Positions 19,726 through 29,571 are shown, counted from the first letter of the stretch. The stretch is DNA of 64,000 nt from Mycobacterium botniense (GCF_010723305.1 NZ_BLKW01000002.1:124001-188000); one strand, 5' to 3'. Numbers and translations: made by a program. Notes: generated from the sequence alone by a model not told the origin.

Positions 19726-20645
19726 TACAGCGCGGCCCACGACTCGATGATCACCCGGGCTATCGAGATTGAGCCGGGCAGAAGAAGTTTCGACTCCGAG
19801 GTACTGCTCCAGTCACCGGCTTCCAGCGCTGCTCGCACTTCAGCGCGGGTGAACCACGCCGCTTCGGCGATCTCACCGTCGTTGTACGAGAACTGCTCAG
19901 CGGGGTCGGCGGTCGCGTGGAACCCCACCATCAATGAACGCGGGAACGGCCACGGCTGGCTGCCCAGGTAGCGCACATCGCGCACGGTCACACCGATTTC
20001 CTCGCGGATCTCACGGGCGACACACGCTTCGAACGACTCGCCGGCCTCCACGAAACCAGCCAGCAACGAAAAAAACCTTTCCGGCCATACCCTTTGGCGA
20101 GCCAGGATCACACGATCGCCACCGTCGTGGACCAGGCAGATTACCGCCGGGTCGATCCGCGGGAACTCCTCGTGACCGGTGACAGGGTTCACCCTCGACC
20201 AGCCGCCCCGAAACGGTTTCGTCGGTGAGCCGTCCACCGCGGAAAACCGGGCGCTGTCATGCCAGTTCAGCAACGCGATGGCTGACGACACCAGCTGCGC
20301 GCTGACATCGTCGAGGGACTGGCCGCCGCGACGAAGGTCGGTGACCACGGCCTGGACGTCAGGGTCGCGCGGGGCTTCCAAGGGGCCCCGGATAGCCCAG
20401 ACGTGGCGGCCCCCTTCGATCCGGCCGAGAAACACCGCATCGGCAGGTGGTTTGTCGGCAAACGCGCTTGCCGCGCCGAGGACCACCCGGCCGTTTGCCA
20501 CCAGAACGTGGTTGCGGGAATCGACGCGCAGCAGCGCAGCCTCTGCCCAGCCCGCGATGGCCGCGTCCACATCGGTGCGCAGGTGGTCGGCGCGGTCGGC
20601 GCCGACGCGCGACAGCAACGGGACACTGCGCAGCCGGAAATCCAC
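19725..20645 (-). CDS. nudC: NAD(+) diphosphatase NudC
   Basis: A 306 aa Nudix hydrolase that cleaves NADH/NAD-type dinucleotides; mycobacterial NudC also acts on isoniazid- and ethionamide-NAD adducts. The Nudix box GFVEAGESFEACVAREIREE is intact with catalytic glutamates, and the NADH-specificity array SQPWPFPRS follows it. The zinc ribbon seen in E. coli NudC is absent, as in other mycobacteria. GTG 20645 starts 7 bases after the K+ channel stop, so the two genes are probably co-transcribed. Confidence 0.93.
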   Translation of the reverse strand: MDFRLRSVPLLSRVGADRADHLRTDVDAAIAGWAEAALLRVDSRNHVLVANGRVVLGAASAFADKPPADAVFLGRIEGGRHVWAIRGPLEAPRDPDVQAVVTDLRRGGQSLDDVSAQLVSSAIALLNWHDSARFSAVDGSPTKPFRGGWSRVNPVTGHEEFPRIDPAVICLVHDGGDRVILARQRVWPERFFSLLAGFVEAGESFEACVAREIREEIGVTVRDVRYLGSQPWPFPRSLMVGFHATADPAEQFSYNDGEIAEAAWFTRAEVRAALEAGDWSSTSESKLLLPGSISIARVIIESWAAL

Positions 20646-20652
20646 GCGAACC

Positions 20653-21717
20653 CTAGCTGCCCACGCTGCGGATGTACAGCAGCCGATCACTGGCCTCGAT
20701 GGCGTCGACCTCCGGGGCGTCCACACGCAGCAGATGGCCGTTGCGAACGACGCCGAGCACGATGTCGCGCAGATGCCGCGGCGAACCACCTACTTCGGTC
20801 TGCTCCACCTGACGCTCGGCGATGGCGAACCCGGCGTCGGGTGTCAGCAGGTCCTCGATCATCTCCACCACCCTGGGCGTGGTGGTCGCGATGCCGAGCA
20901 GTCGGCCAGCGGTCTCCGAGGACACCACAACCGAATCGGCTCCCGATTGGCGCAGCAGATGCTGGTTCTCGGCCTCCCGGATCGACGCGACAATCTTGGC
21001 TTTCGGCGCGATTTCCCGCGCCGTCAGGGTGACCAGCGCCGCCGTGTCATCGCGGCTGGTGGCCACGATGATCGAGGACGCGTGCTGAGCCGCGGCCAAC
21101 CGCAGCACATCGGATCGGGTGGCGTCCCCGTGCACGGTGACCAAACCCGCGGCCGCGGCCTGGCTGAGGGCGGTCTGGTCGGTGTCGACGACGACGATGT
21201 CGCCGGGCGCCGCCTCGTCGCTGAGCATCGCGGCGACCGCCGTTTTTCCTTTGGTGCCGTACCCGATGACGACGGTGTGGTTGCGCACTTTGTTCCTCCA
21301 ACGCTGAATCTTCCACGCCTGCCGGGAGCGCTCGGAGAGCACCTCGAGCGTCGTGCCGACCAGCACAGCCAGAAACGCGATCCGCAGCGGCGTCATCACG
21401 ACAACGTTGACCAGGCGCGCAGGCTCGGTGTCCGGGGTGATGTCGCCGTAACCGGTCGTCGATAACGACACCGCCGCGTAATACACGCAGTCGAGGAACG
21501 TCAGTTGGCCGCCTTTGATGTCGCGGTACCCGCTGCGCCCCAGATAGACCATCACTGCCGCGGCCATCAACACCAGAACGGCGATGGCGACTCGGCGCAC
21601 GATGACCCGGGTGGGACTGCCCGGACTTTCCGGGATACGCAGCACACCGACCAGAACATGACCAGGTTGCGCGGTCAGCGCCTCATCGCGAGGAACCAAC
21701 CTAGTTCTGGCCATCAT
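20653..21717 (-). CDS. Potassium channel with RCK (TrkA-N) domain (Rv3200c orthologue)
   Basis: A 354 aa protein. Two transmembrane helices (about residues 40-60 and 100-125) flank a pore loop with the selectivity filter TTGYGD. The soluble part is an RCK/TrkA-N domain with the nucleotide-binding motif GYGTKGK and the VVVDTD strand end, followed by a TrkA-C region. It should form a ligand-gated K+ channel in the cytoplasmic membrane. It is upstream of nudC with a 7-base gap. Start ATG 21717 is preceded by another ATG codon position only one residue away. Confidence 0.9.
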   Translation of the reverse strand: MMARTRLVPRDEALTAQPGHVLVGVLRIPESPGSPTRVIVRRVAIAVLVLMAAAVMVYLGRSGYRDIKGGQLTFLDCVYYAAVSLSTTGYGDITPDTEPARLVNVVVMTPLRIAFLAVLVGTTLEVLSERSRQAWKIQRWRNKVRNHTVVIGYGTKGKTAVAAMLSDEAAPGDIVVVDTDQTALSQAAAAGLVTVHGDATRSDVLRLAAAQHASSIIVATSRDDTAALVTLTAREIAPKAKIVASIREAENQHLLRQSGADSVVVSSETAGRLLGIATTTPRVVEMIEDLLTPDAGFAIAERQVEQTEVGGSPRHLRDIVLGVVRNGHLLRVDAPEVDAIEASDRLLYIRSVGS

Positions 21718-21796
21718 GCTCCGTCATCGGCTCAACCCGGCGCACGTGACAATGTAACCACGACCGCCTGGGCGGCAGTAGCTCCCCGCAGCCCGG

Positions 21797-24700
21797 TTAC
21801 CAGTGCGCCGCCCGGCCCGCGCCGCACCGAGCCAGCAGCGTCGCCAGCTCCCCGGGCCCCGGCACGGTCTGCGGGACAACGGTCTCCCCGGTGCGAACGT
21901 AATAGAAAGCGGTGCGCACCAACACTTCTGGGCATCCCCGCAATCCCGCCCAGGCCGCGCGGTAGACGCCAAGCTGGACAGCGGCTTGCCGCACTGCGTG
22001 CGGCCCGTCCGGCGGCTCGCCGGTCTTCCAGTCCACCACGGTGACTCCCCCGTCCGGATCAGCGAATACGGCGTCGATGCGGCCGCGCACCACGGTGTCA
22101 GCAATCAGCATCTCAAACGGCACCTCGACCGCGAGGGGGCTACGGGCAGCCCACGGCGACTTCATGAACATCGCCTGCAGCTCAGCCAGCTCCGCGGTCT
22201 GCGCCTCAGCCAGGTCGGTGTCTGCCGCGCCCGGCAGGTCGGCCAGGTCGAACAGCCGCTCCGCCCCGTAGAACTGCTGCACCCAGTCATGAAAAGCGTT
22301 GCCGAGCACGGCATGCGGGTCCGGGCGTGCGGGCACTCGACGTATCAGCCGCTGCGCCGCAGCGACCGGGTCGCGGGCCAGCTCCACAAGGCTGCTGACC
22401 GACAACTGGGTGGGCAACGCCGGCGCAGCCGGGCGGGTGGCACTGGCCCGTTCGGCCAAAAGCGCGTCGACGTCGGCGACCCAACCGGCGGCCTGAGCGC
22501 TGCCGGGCGGGACCGGGGCATCCGCCGCCATCGCCGCGGTCACCAGCGCTGCCCCGCGTTCCACGTCGGCGCGGCGAGCACCTAGCGGGTCGGCTGGCCA
22601 GCACGCTTCGACAGCATTGCCTAGCAACGGATTTCGCTCACCGTCGGCGGGCGGCGGAGCCCACTGCTCCACCACCCCGCATGGCCGGCCATCCACGGCC
22701 GAACGTTCGATGACGTCTTTGAGTTCGCAGAGGAATTCCGACGGCCCGCGTGGCTTGACTCCGGTTGGCCCCCAGTGGTGGCCGGACAACAACAGGGTCT
22801 CCTCGGCCCGGGTGATGGCCACATACAGCAGGCGGCGCTCCTCGTCGGCGCGGCGCTGCTGCAGCTCACGACGGTGCGCAGCAATCGTGTCGGACAACTG
22901 TTTGCGGTCGGCGACTTGCGAGGTATCCAGAACCGGGACACCGTGCGAGCCGCCTGACGCACGGTCGCCGCGCAGCAGCGGCGGCAAGTCGGCAGCATCG
23001 GTCAGCCAGGTGCGAGTCGACGCAGTCGATGGGAACACCCCCGCCGACAGATGCGGCACCGCCACCACCTGCCATTCCAACCCCTTGGCGGCATGCACGG
23101 TCAGCACCTGCACACGATCGCGCGGGGCGGCGCGCTGGCCCGGCGGTAATCCGTCCTCGACGGCCGCCGCGGCATCCAAGTAGGCCAACAGACCCGTCAG
23201 CGTCGGCGCGGACACGCCGGAGCGTGCCGCGGCCCTCTCGGCATAGCCGGCGACCACGTCGGCAAACGCATCAAGGTGCTCGGCACCGGACCAGTCGCCG
23301 GAGGCCGCCCGCACCTCGCAGTCCACGCCCAGCATTCGGCGCACCTCGGCGACGAGGTCCACTAAGGGATGGCCCAGGTATCCGCGCAGCGTGCGCAGCT
23401 CCTGGCCCAGTGCGAGAATGCGCCGATAACCCACCGCCGAATAGTGGTGCGCCGGCCCCGGATCGCTGAGGGCGTCGGCCAGGCAGGCGCCGTCGGTGTC
23501 GCGGATATCGGGCCACGGCGCGGGCTGCTCGACGGCAGCCGACTCCGCCCGGCCCGGCTCAGCGCCGAGTTCTACCGCGCGCCGCCACAGCGCCGCGATA
23601 TCGCGGCCACCCAGACGCCACCGCGGACCGGTGATCACCCGCATCGCCGCCGCCCCGGCCGTCGGGTCGGCGATCAGCCGCAGCATCGCCACCACATCGG
23701 CGACTTCCGGAATTGACAGCAGACCCGCTAATCCGACCACCTCCACCGGTATTCCGCGGGCGCGCAGCGCATCAGCCATCGGTGCGGCGTCGGCATTGCG
23801 CCTGACCAGCACGGCGGTGGTGGGTGGGCTGACTCCGGCCCCCCGGGCGCGCCGGTAGTGCTGGTGCACCTGCTCGGCGATCCAGTCGCGCTCGGCGCGC
23901 ACATCGGGCAGCAACACGCAGCGCACGGTTCCCGGCGGGGCGCCCGGTCGCGGCCGCAGGCTGGGCACCGCAACCGATCGCCGCCGCGCCTCGCCCGCGA
24001 TCGCGTTGGCGAGCTGCAGCGCCCGTCGCGGGTTGCGCCAGCTGGTGCGCAGCTCCAAGACAGCGGCAGGGGTCCCGTCGGAGCGCGGGAAATCGGTGCA
24101 AAACCGCGGCAGGTTGGTGGCCGACGCGCCCCGCCAGCCGTAGATCGACTGGATCGGGTCACCCACGGCGGTCAGCGCCAACTGGTCGTCGACCCCACCG
24201 CCGAACAGCGCCGAGAGCATGACCCGCTGGGCATGCCCGGTGTCTTGGTACTCGTCGAGCAGCACCACCCGGTAGCGGCGGCGCAGCTGCGCACCGACGT
24301 GCGGAAATCCGGCCGCCAGCCGGGCTGCAGCGGCCATCTGCGCGCCGAAGTCCATCACCTTGTCCGCGCGCAGCCGCTGCTGCAGCGCATCGAGCACGGG
24401 CACCAGTTCAGCGCGTTCGGTCTGGGTGGCCAGCATCCGCAGCAACCACTGGTTCGGGCCGTGGTCGCGCTGGTAGCGGCCCGGCGGCAGGGTATGCACG
24501 AGCCGGTTCAGTTCTCCATGCATGTCGCGGAGCTGGCTGGTTTCGACGAGGTGTTCGCTGAGCTGGCCCCACAATCGCAGCACCATCGCAGTGACCGCCG
24601 CGGGGGTCTGGTCGGTGTGGAGTTCACCGGCATAGCCGGTGACCACGTCGAAAGCCAGCTGCCAGAGTTCGGTCTGGCTGACCAGCCGGGTGTCAGGCTC

Positions 24701-25105
24701 GATGGAAAGCAGCACACCGTGTTCGCGCAGTAACCACCCGGCGAAAGCGTGGTAGGTACTGACGACGGGCATCTCAGGGGCGCGGCCCGGCTCACTCGCC
24801 GCCGGGCACGCGGTCAAACCGGCGCCGGCCAGTCGGGCCAGCCGGGAGCGGACGCGACGCAGCAGCTGTCCGGCGGCCTTGCGGGTGAACGTCAGCCCCA
24901 GGACCTGGCCGGGGTCGGCGTACCCATTGGCCACCAGCCACACCACCCGCGCGGCCATCGTCTCGGTTTTGCCCGCGCCGGCTCCCGCGATAACGACCAG
25001 TGGGCCCGGCGGCGCGGCGATGATCGCGGCCTGTTCCGCGGTGGGCTCGGACAGCCCGAGCACACCGGCCAGCTCAGCCGGGCTGTAGCGTTCCGCCGGG
25101 CTCAT
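21797..25105 (-). CDS. adnB: ATP-dependent DNA helicase/nuclease subunit AdnB
   Basis: A 1102 aa SF1A helicase-nuclease subunit of the AdnAB DNA end-resection motor. Walker A is GAGAGKTE, Walker B is DEYQDTGHAQ, and GDPIQSIYGWRGA and AITRAEE are helicase motifs. The C-terminal RecB-type nuclease carries GRIDAVFADPDGG and VVDWKTGEPP with the metal-binding Asp and Lys. ATG 25105 overlaps the adnA stop by four bases (ATGA), indicating translational coupling and equimolar synthesis. GAGAGGCGG precedes the start. AdnB holds the lead motor in M. smegmatis. Confidence 0.94.
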   Translation of the reverse strand: MSPAERYSPAELAGVLGLSEPTAEQAAIIAAPPGPLVVIAGAGAGKTETMAARVVWLVANGYADPGQVLGLTFTRKAAGQLLRRVRSRLARLAGAGLTACPAASEPGRAPEMPVVSTYHAFAGWLLREHGVLLSIEPDTRLVSQTELWQLAFDVVTGYAGELHTDQTPAAVTAMVLRLWGQLSEHLVETSQLRDMHGELNRLVHTLPPGRYQRDHGPNQWLLRMLATQTERAELVPVLDALQQRLRADKVMDFGAQMAAAARLAAGFPHVGAQLRRRYRVVLLDEYQDTGHAQRVMLSALFGGGVDDQLALTAVGDPIQSIYGWRGASATNLPRFCTDFPRSDGTPAAVLELRTSWRNPRRALQLANAIAGEARRRSVAVPSLRPRPGAPPGTVRCVLLPDVRAERDWIAEQVHQHYRRARGAGVSPPTTAVLVRRNADAAPMADALRARGIPVEVVGLAGLLSIPEVADVVAMLRLIADPTAGAAAMRVITGPRWRLGGRDIAALWRRAVELGAEPGRAESAAVEQPAPWPDIRDTDGACLADALSDPGPAHHYSAVGYRRILALGQELRTLRGYLGHPLVDLVAEVRRMLGVDCEVRAASGDWSGAEHLDAFADVVAGYAERAAARSGVSAPTLTGLLAYLDAAAAVEDGLPPGQRAAPRDRVQVLTVHAAKGLEWQVVAVPHLSAGVFPSTASTRTWLTDAADLPPLLRGDRASGGSHGVPVLDTSQVADRKQLSDTIAAHRRELQQRRADEERRLLYVAITRAEETLLLSGHHWGPTGVKPRGPSEFLCELKDVIERSAVDGRPCGVVEQWAPPPADGERNPLLGNAVEACWPADPLGARRADVERGAALVTAAMAADAPVPPGSAQAAGWVADVDALLAERASATRPAAPALPTQLSVSSLVELARDPVAAAQRLIRRVPARPDPHAVLGNAFHDWVQQFYGAERLFDLADLPGAADTDLAEAQTAELAELQAMFMKSPWAARSPLAVEVPFEMLIADTVVRGRIDAVFADPDGGVTVVDWKTGEPPDGPHAVRQAAVQLGVYRAAWAGLRGCPEVLVRTAFYYVRTGETVVPQTVPGPGELATLLARCGAGRAAHW

Positions 25106-28100
25106 GGCCGCCTCTCGGGACCGACATGAGCCGGGCAGCTGGGCCGGATCGGGCAGTGGGCACAACCCTCGTTGACCCGGGCCACAAACTCCGGTCCGGC
25201 CGTCGCGGCGGCCGCCTGCCCGATGAGGTTGAGCCAGGTGTGGCGGGCATCCGGGGTCAACGGGTCCTGCTCGCGTTCGACCACACCGTTGGCCCGGCCC
25301 AAATAGACCAGCCGTGCCCCGCCGGGTTCGTCCGCACCCGGCAGCAGGCCTTCAGCCACCGCCAGCTGATACATCGCCATCTGCGCATGCCGTTGGGCAT
25401 CGTCTTTGCTGACCGGTGTCTTACCCGTTTTCAGGTCGACGATGACCAGGCGCCCGGCACCATCTCGCTCCACGCGGTCAACCCGCCCGCGCAGCCTGAC
25501 CCTGCCGCCATCGGGGGTTTCGACGACACCCTCGACGCCGACCTCGACGCCCACCTCGGTCAGCTCATGGCGCGTCTTTTCCCGCCATCGGCAAAACGCC
25601 TGAATCATCGCGTGGTGGCGCGCCCGCTCGTTGGCCGAATACCACGGCGAGTCGAAGGGCAGCTGCGGCCAGACCCGGTCCAGCGCGGCCGCCAGCTCGG
25701 GTTCGCTCCGGTCGGGTTGAGCCAGCAACGTGTGCAGCAACGACCCGAGGGTGGAACGCAGGTCGCGGGCGGGAGTTCCGCCGTGGCGTTCGACCAGCCA
25801 GCGCAGCGGGCAGTCGGTGAGTGTGCGCAGGGTCGAGGGGGTGAGCGTGACGATATCGCCGCTGCACAGCGGTGCAGTGGTGCTGACCGGGCTCAGGCCG
25901 TACCAGTGGGCCGGATCAGCACCCGCAACACCGCTTTGCGCCAAGCGGGCCAATTGTGCTGCGGCGCAGGCGCGATCATGATCGGACACCGCTCCGTCGG
26001 CTGCGCACACCACGCTGCGCAACTGGCCGACCACCGCGGCCGCGGACAGCAGCCGCGGCGCTGCGACCGGCTGAACCGCACCGGAACCATCCTCCCCGCC
26101 CGCCCACTGCGCGATCTCGACAAAGAACGCCGAGGGCAGCGCAACCTCCTGGCCGGCCTCTCCGGCCTCGTTGTCGACCGCGGTCACCAGCAGCCGCCGC
26201 CGCGCCCGCCCCATCGCCGCCACCAGCAGCCGGCGCTCCTCGGCCACCAGTGGCGCCCGCAGAGACGCCTGCTGGGCGACACCGTCGAGGACATCCAGCA
26301 ACCGCTGCGTGTCCAACACTCCTCCGCGTGGAATCGTGTTGGGCCACAACCCTTCCTGTAGTCCCGCGATGACCACCAGATCCCACTCGTGCCCGAGTGC
26401 GGCGTGTGCGCTGAGCACCCTGACCTGTTCTGCCGGCGACAGCGGCTCCGGGTCGCCGACGGGCAGCCGCAACGCCCTGATGTGCTCAAGCAGCCCGTCC
26501 AGCGTCGCGCCGGCCGTGCGCGACACGTATTGCTCAGTAAGGTCGAACAACGCGGTCACCGCGTCGAGATCGCGCGCCGCCTGGGCGCCGGACGGCCCGC
26601 CGCGCGCGCTGGCGTGAAGCCACCGAGGGTGCAGACCGGAAGCCTGCCACGCCGCCCACAGCGTGGAGCGCGGATCCCGGCCGTCACGGTGACAGCGAGC
26701 GGCTGCGTCCAGCACGGCACGCACCCGCCGCAGCGGGCGAACGTGGGTGACCGGCAGGGACGGCGGCTCATCGCCGGTCAGCGCCTCGACGACCAGGTCG
26801 TCGAAGCTCGGGGAATCCGCTCCCCTGCGGCGCAGGGCCCGGCGCAGTTGTCGCAGCGATATCGGATCGACCCGGCCGATGGGCCCGGTCAGCAATGCCA
26901 CTGCCCGCTGCCCGTCCAGCCCGGTGACGGCAGCCTCCAGCACCGTCAACAGCGCGGCCACGGCCGGCTGCGCGGCCAGCGGTCCGCTGGCCGCGGGCAC
27001 GGCCACCGGAACCCCGGCCGCGGCCAGGGCCTGCGGCAACCGGGCTGCCCGCGACACCGACCGCACGATCACCGCCATCTGCGACCACGGAATCCCGTCG
27101 ACCAGATGGGCCCGCCGCAGCGTGTCGCCGATCAGCGCCGCCTCCGCCTGTGCGGAGGCGGCCAGCCGCACCGTGACCGATCCGGGATCCGGTCCGGCGC
27201 CGCGGATTTCCCTGCCCGGGGCGCTGCCGGGAAGCCGGCGCGCCACCGCGCTCACGGCCCGCGCCACTGCGGGAGCGCAGCGGTGCGACCTGGTCAGCAC
27301 CACCGCGGGAGAATCGCCGGCGAGCAGGGCGGCCGGGTCGGCACCCCGGAACCCGTACACCGCCTGGTTGGGGTCGCCGGCCACCAACGTCAGATCGGTG
27401 CCCGCCGCTAACACGCGGATCAGGCGCGCCGCCTGCGGATCCAGTTGCTGAGCATCGTCGACCAGCAGGATCCGCAACCGGGCACGCTCGCCGGCCAGCA
27501 GATCGGGATCGACCGCGAAGGCGTCCAGCACGGCCCCCACCAGTTCGGCGGCGCCCAGCGCCGGCGTCCTCGCCTGCGGCGCCGCCGTTCCGGCGGCCGC
27601 GCGCAGCAGCATCACCTGCTCGTACTGGCGGGCAAACCGGCCGGCCGCCGCCCATTCCGGGCGCCGCCACCGTCGGCCCAGCCGCTCCAGGTCCCCCGGC
27701 TGGACTCCACGTTCGCTGCACCGCGATATCAGGTGGCGCAAATCGGTGGCGAAGCCAGCGGTGGCCAGCGCCGGCCGCAGGTGTGCCGGCCAGCGACTCG
27801 CCGCGGCGCTGTCGGTGTCGTCGGCGAGATCCCCGGCGAGCAACTCCCGGATCACGGCATCTTGTTCGGCGCTGGTGACCAGGCGCGGGGGCCGCTCACC
27901 GGCGCGCTGGGCGGCTCTTCGCACGATGGCGTAGGCATAGCCGTGCACCGTGCGCACCAGCGGTTCCCGGATCACCGGCCGGCGCCCGGCGGCAGCCCGC
28001 GAGCGCAGCAACGCCCTCGTCAACGCGCTGCGCGTCCGCGTTCCGATCCGCCCGGCCCCCGTGAGCAGCAGAACCGATTCCGGGTCGGCGCCGGCGCTGA

Positions 28101-28227
28101 TGCGGGCAGCCGCCGCGTCGACCAGCAGACTGCTCTTCCCGGTTCCCGGGCCACCCAGGACACGCACCAGCCCGCGCAGACTCGGCTCCAGCAGGCTTTG
28201 CGCATGGGCGTCCCAGGTGCGGGGCAT
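25102..28227 (-). CDS. adnA: ATP-dependent DNA helicase/nuclease subunit AdnA
   Basis: A 1041 aa partner of AdnB in double-strand-break resection. Walker A is GGPGTGKSS; GDPNQAVYGFRGA is motif III-like. The C-terminal nuclease has GRVDRVERDGAG and IVDLKTGK. A four-cysteine iron-sulfur-type cluster is visible: one Cys in LTDCPLRWL upstream and CAHCPIRPSC near the end. ATG 28227 is preferred to the upstream in-frame ATG because the similarity to AdnA begins there. A J-domain gene lies 44 bases upstream in the same orientation. Confidence 0.93.
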   Translation of the reverse strand: MPRTWDAHAQSLLEPSLRGLVRVLGGPGTGKSSLLVDAAAARISAGADPESVLLLTGAGRIGTRTRSALTRALLRSRAAAGRRPVIREPLVRTVHGYAYAIVRRAAQRAGERPPRLVTSAEQDAVIRELLAGDLADDTDSAAASRWPAHLRPALATAGFATDLRHLISRCSERGVQPGDLERLGRRWRRPEWAAAGRFARQYEQVMLLRAAAGTAAPQARTPALGAAELVGAVLDAFAVDPDLLAGERARLRILLVDDAQQLDPQAARLIRVLAAGTDLTLVAGDPNQAVYGFRGADPAALLAGDSPAVVLTRSHRCAPAVARAVSAVARRLPGSAPGREIRGAGPDPGSVTVRLAASAQAEAALIGDTLRRAHLVDGIPWSQMAVIVRSVSRAARLPQALAAAGVPVAVPAASGPLAAQPAVAALLTVLEAAVTGLDGQRAVALLTGPIGRVDPISLRQLRRALRRRGADSPSFDDLVVEALTGDEPPSLPVTHVRPLRRVRAVLDAAARCHRDGRDPRSTLWAAWQASGLHPRWLHASARGGPSGAQAARDLDAVTALFDLTEQYVSRTAGATLDGLLEHIRALRLPVGDPEPLSPAEQVRVLSAHAALGHEWDLVVIAGLQEGLWPNTIPRGGVLDTQRLLDVLDGVAQQASLRAPLVAEERRLLVAAMGRARRRLLVTAVDNEAGEAGQEVALPSAFFVEIAQWAGGEDGSGAVQPVAAPRLLSAAAVVGQLRSVVCAADGAVSDHDRACAAAQLARLAQSGVAGADPAHWYGLSPVSTTAPLCSGDIVTLTPSTLRTLTDCPLRWLVERHGGTPARDLRSTLGSLLHTLLAQPDRSEPELAAALDRVWPQLPFDSPWYSANERARHHAMIQAFCRWREKTRHELTEVGVEVGVEGVVETPDGGRVRLRGRVDRVERDGAGRLVIVDLKTGKTPVSKDDAQRHAQMAMYQLAVAEGLLPGADEPGGARLVYLGRANGVVEREQDPLTPDARHTWLNLIGQAAAATAGPEFVARVNEGCAHCPIRPSCPAHVGPERRP

Positions 28228-28271
28228 AGCCGCATCACAGCACAAGGCTCCGACAACCCGCCGGCGGACGA

Positions 28272-28589
28272 TCAGCGGTGCCAGCGGACCGGCCCGGCCC
28301 GCAAGGGAGGTTCATTGTCGACGGGCTCAATCCGCGTGACCGGTATCCGGACCGGGCCGGTGTCCCTGCGGGCGGGGCGAGCGGTGCGGTCATACTCCGC
28401 GCGGCGGCGGGGATCACGCAGTAATGCATACGCAGCAAGAATTTGCCGTAGCCGCTCGTCGGCGCCCGAATTCGACGCGCTGGGGCGACTGTCGGGGTGA
28501 TGGGCGCGCAGCTGGCGCCGGTACGCGCGAGTGATCTCGGCCTGTGTCGCCGTCGGCGCCACGCCGAGCACCGCATAGGGGTCCGTCAT
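28272..28589 (-). CDS. Short J-domain (DnaJ-like) protein
   Basis: A 105 aa protein consisting of a J domain (residues 1-72) and a short Arg/Pro-rich tail. It shows YAVLGV, the helix AEITRAYRRQLRAHHPD with the essential HPD tripeptide, and YALLRDPRRRAEYDR. J domains stimulate Hsp70 (DnaK) ATPase; there is no zinc finger or substrate-binding domain, so it would be a specialised type III co-chaperone. ATG 28589 follows AAAGG. It belongs to the stress cluster and lies 44 bases upstream of adnA on the same strand. Confidence 0.85.
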   Translation of the reverse strand: MTDPYAVLGVAPTATQAEITRAYRRQLRAHHPDSRPSASNSGADERLRQILAAYALLRDPRRRAEYDRTARPARRDTGPVRIPVTRIEPVDNEPPLRAGPVRWHR

Positions 28590-28892
28590 GTAACACCGCG
28601 CCTTTCAGCCTGCGTCGGCGGTGGACTGCGGCGGTGGGCGCGCCGAACCGCTGTGCGCGCCCACCCCGATCGATGAGGCCCCGCTGTCCTCGGGCCGGGC
28701 CACCACCGCCCGTGACACTGCGCCGCAGCCGGCAGCCTGCGGCCCATCACATCAGCTGAGGAACGGCACTGGGGCCGACATGCGAGTGTCAACCGTCGAC
28801 GCATCACCTCCTCGGTGTCACGGCCGTTGCGGGTAGCCGGCACCGGAGGCGACCGTGGACGGGCCGCTGGTCCGGTGCGTGAACCTGCGCCG
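28590..28892. other. Gap between the J-domain gene and hsp18
   Basis: No gene I can support. A minus-strand ATG at 28804 sits directly after GAGGAGGTG, but the spacing is too short and the encoded 72 residues are an Arg/Pro-rich composition artefact. A TTGACA hexamer follows it on the same strand without a clear -10. This may be leader or promoter sequence for the J-domain/adnAB genes. Confidence 0.4.
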
Positions 28893-29315
28893 TCAGGCGT
28901 TGATAGCCGTGCGCTCCGAATCGCGGCTGATCTGGATACGACGCGGTTTGGCTTGTTCTGCGACCGGGATGGTGAGCCGTAGAACACCGTCGTGGTAGTT
29001 GGCTTCGATTTTGTCGGTGTCGAGGTTCTCCCCGAGGAACAGCTGCCTGCTGAAAACACCACGCGGCCGCTCGGCCGATACCATTTCCCGGCTTGGGTCC
29101 AGGTCGGGACGTTCGGCACGCACTGTGAGCACATTGCGCTCGACGTCGAGATCCAGCGAGTCAGCCTTCACGCCGGGCAGATCGAACTCGACGATGAACT
29201 TGTCACCTTCCCGCCAGGCGTCCATCGGCATGACCGCCGGCCGGGCCGCGGTCCCCAGCACCTGTTGGGTCAACCGGTCGAGTTCGCGGAATGGATCCGT
29301 CCGCATCAACACCAT
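28893..29315 (-). CDS. hsp18: Small heat-shock protein Hsp18 (alpha-crystallin family)
   Basis: A 140 aa Hsp20/alpha-crystallin-domain protein, an ATP-independent holdase. It matches the 18 kDa antigen of M. leprae: [13 protein letters not shown]-terminus, [34 protein letters not shown], and the [11 protein letters not shown] alpha-crystallin signature. The C-terminal I-x-I type tail is weak (RIQI). ATG 29315 has GGGGAGG five bases upstream. It is divergent from the MerR regulator gene, and a promoter and operator-like repeat lie directly upstream. Confidence 0.93.
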   Translation of the reverse strand: MVLMRTDPFRELDRLTQQVLGTAARPAVMPMDAWREGDKFIVEFDLPGVKADSLDLDVERNVLTVRAERPDLDPSREMVSAERPRGVFSRQLFLGENLDTDKIEANYHDGVLRLTIPVAEQAKPRRIQISRDSERTAINA

Positions 29316-29344
29316 GTTCACCTCCCCGACTAGGAGCAGATCAT

Positions 29345-29362
29345 CTATGTCTGCTGAGATAA
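29345..29362. promoter_or_regulatory. Operator-like imperfect inverted repeat upstream of hsp18
   Basis: CTATGTC-TGCT-GAGATAA, the left half identical and the right half matching five of seven bases to the perfect repeat at 29554-29571. It lies 30 bases upstream of the hsp18 ATG, just downstream of its likely -10 element, a repressor-type position. Confidence 0.55.
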
Positions 29363-29366
29363 CTTT

Positions 29367-29395
29367 GTCATATCACTAGCAGAAGACTTATGCAA
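29367..29395 (-). promoter_or_regulatory. Likely SigA-type promoter of hsp18
   Basis: On the minus strand TTGCAT (29395-29390) and TATGAC (29372-29367) are separated by 17 bases, in an AT-rich stretch unusual for this genome. The downstream operator-like repeat would overlap the transcription start. Confidence 0.5.
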
Positions 29396-29553
29396 GTATC
29401 TAAGAGAAATTTTCTCTCTCAGAATGACGTGAACAGAGGTCGCCAGACCGCTTGGCGGGAGTCACGTACATCTCAAGCGGATGCCGGGCGCTCACGGAAT
29501 CGATGCTGTTACCAGCGACTACTCGGCCACATCCGCGTTGATCAGTATGAAAC

Positions 29554-29571
29554 CTATGTCCATAGACATAG
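29554..29571. promoter_or_regulatory. Perfect inverted repeat, probable MerR-regulator operator
   Basis: CTATGTC-CATA-GACATAG, a 7-4-7 perfect palindrome immediately upstream of the MerR-family gene. A further CTATGT half-site lies at 29582-29587 at the candidate ATG. The same half-site occurs in front of hsp18. It differs from the HspR HAIR consensus CTTGAGT-N7-ACTCAAG. Confidence 0.7.

Noticed and set aside
21797..28227. RecBCD or AddAB genes
   Set aside because: Both subunits have an N-terminal helicase and a C-terminal nuclease, and lie in the adnB-adnA arrangement next to the Rv3200c-like channel, which defines AdnAB.
28586..28804. Minus-strand ORF after GAGGAGGTG in the J-domain/hsp18 gap
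   Set aside because: Ribosome-site spacing is too short and the product is Arg/Pro-rich without any recognisable fold.
29554..29571. HspR HAIR element
   Set aside because: Half-sites are CTATGTC with a 4-base gap, not CTTGAGT with a 7-base gap, so the regulator is only HspR-like.
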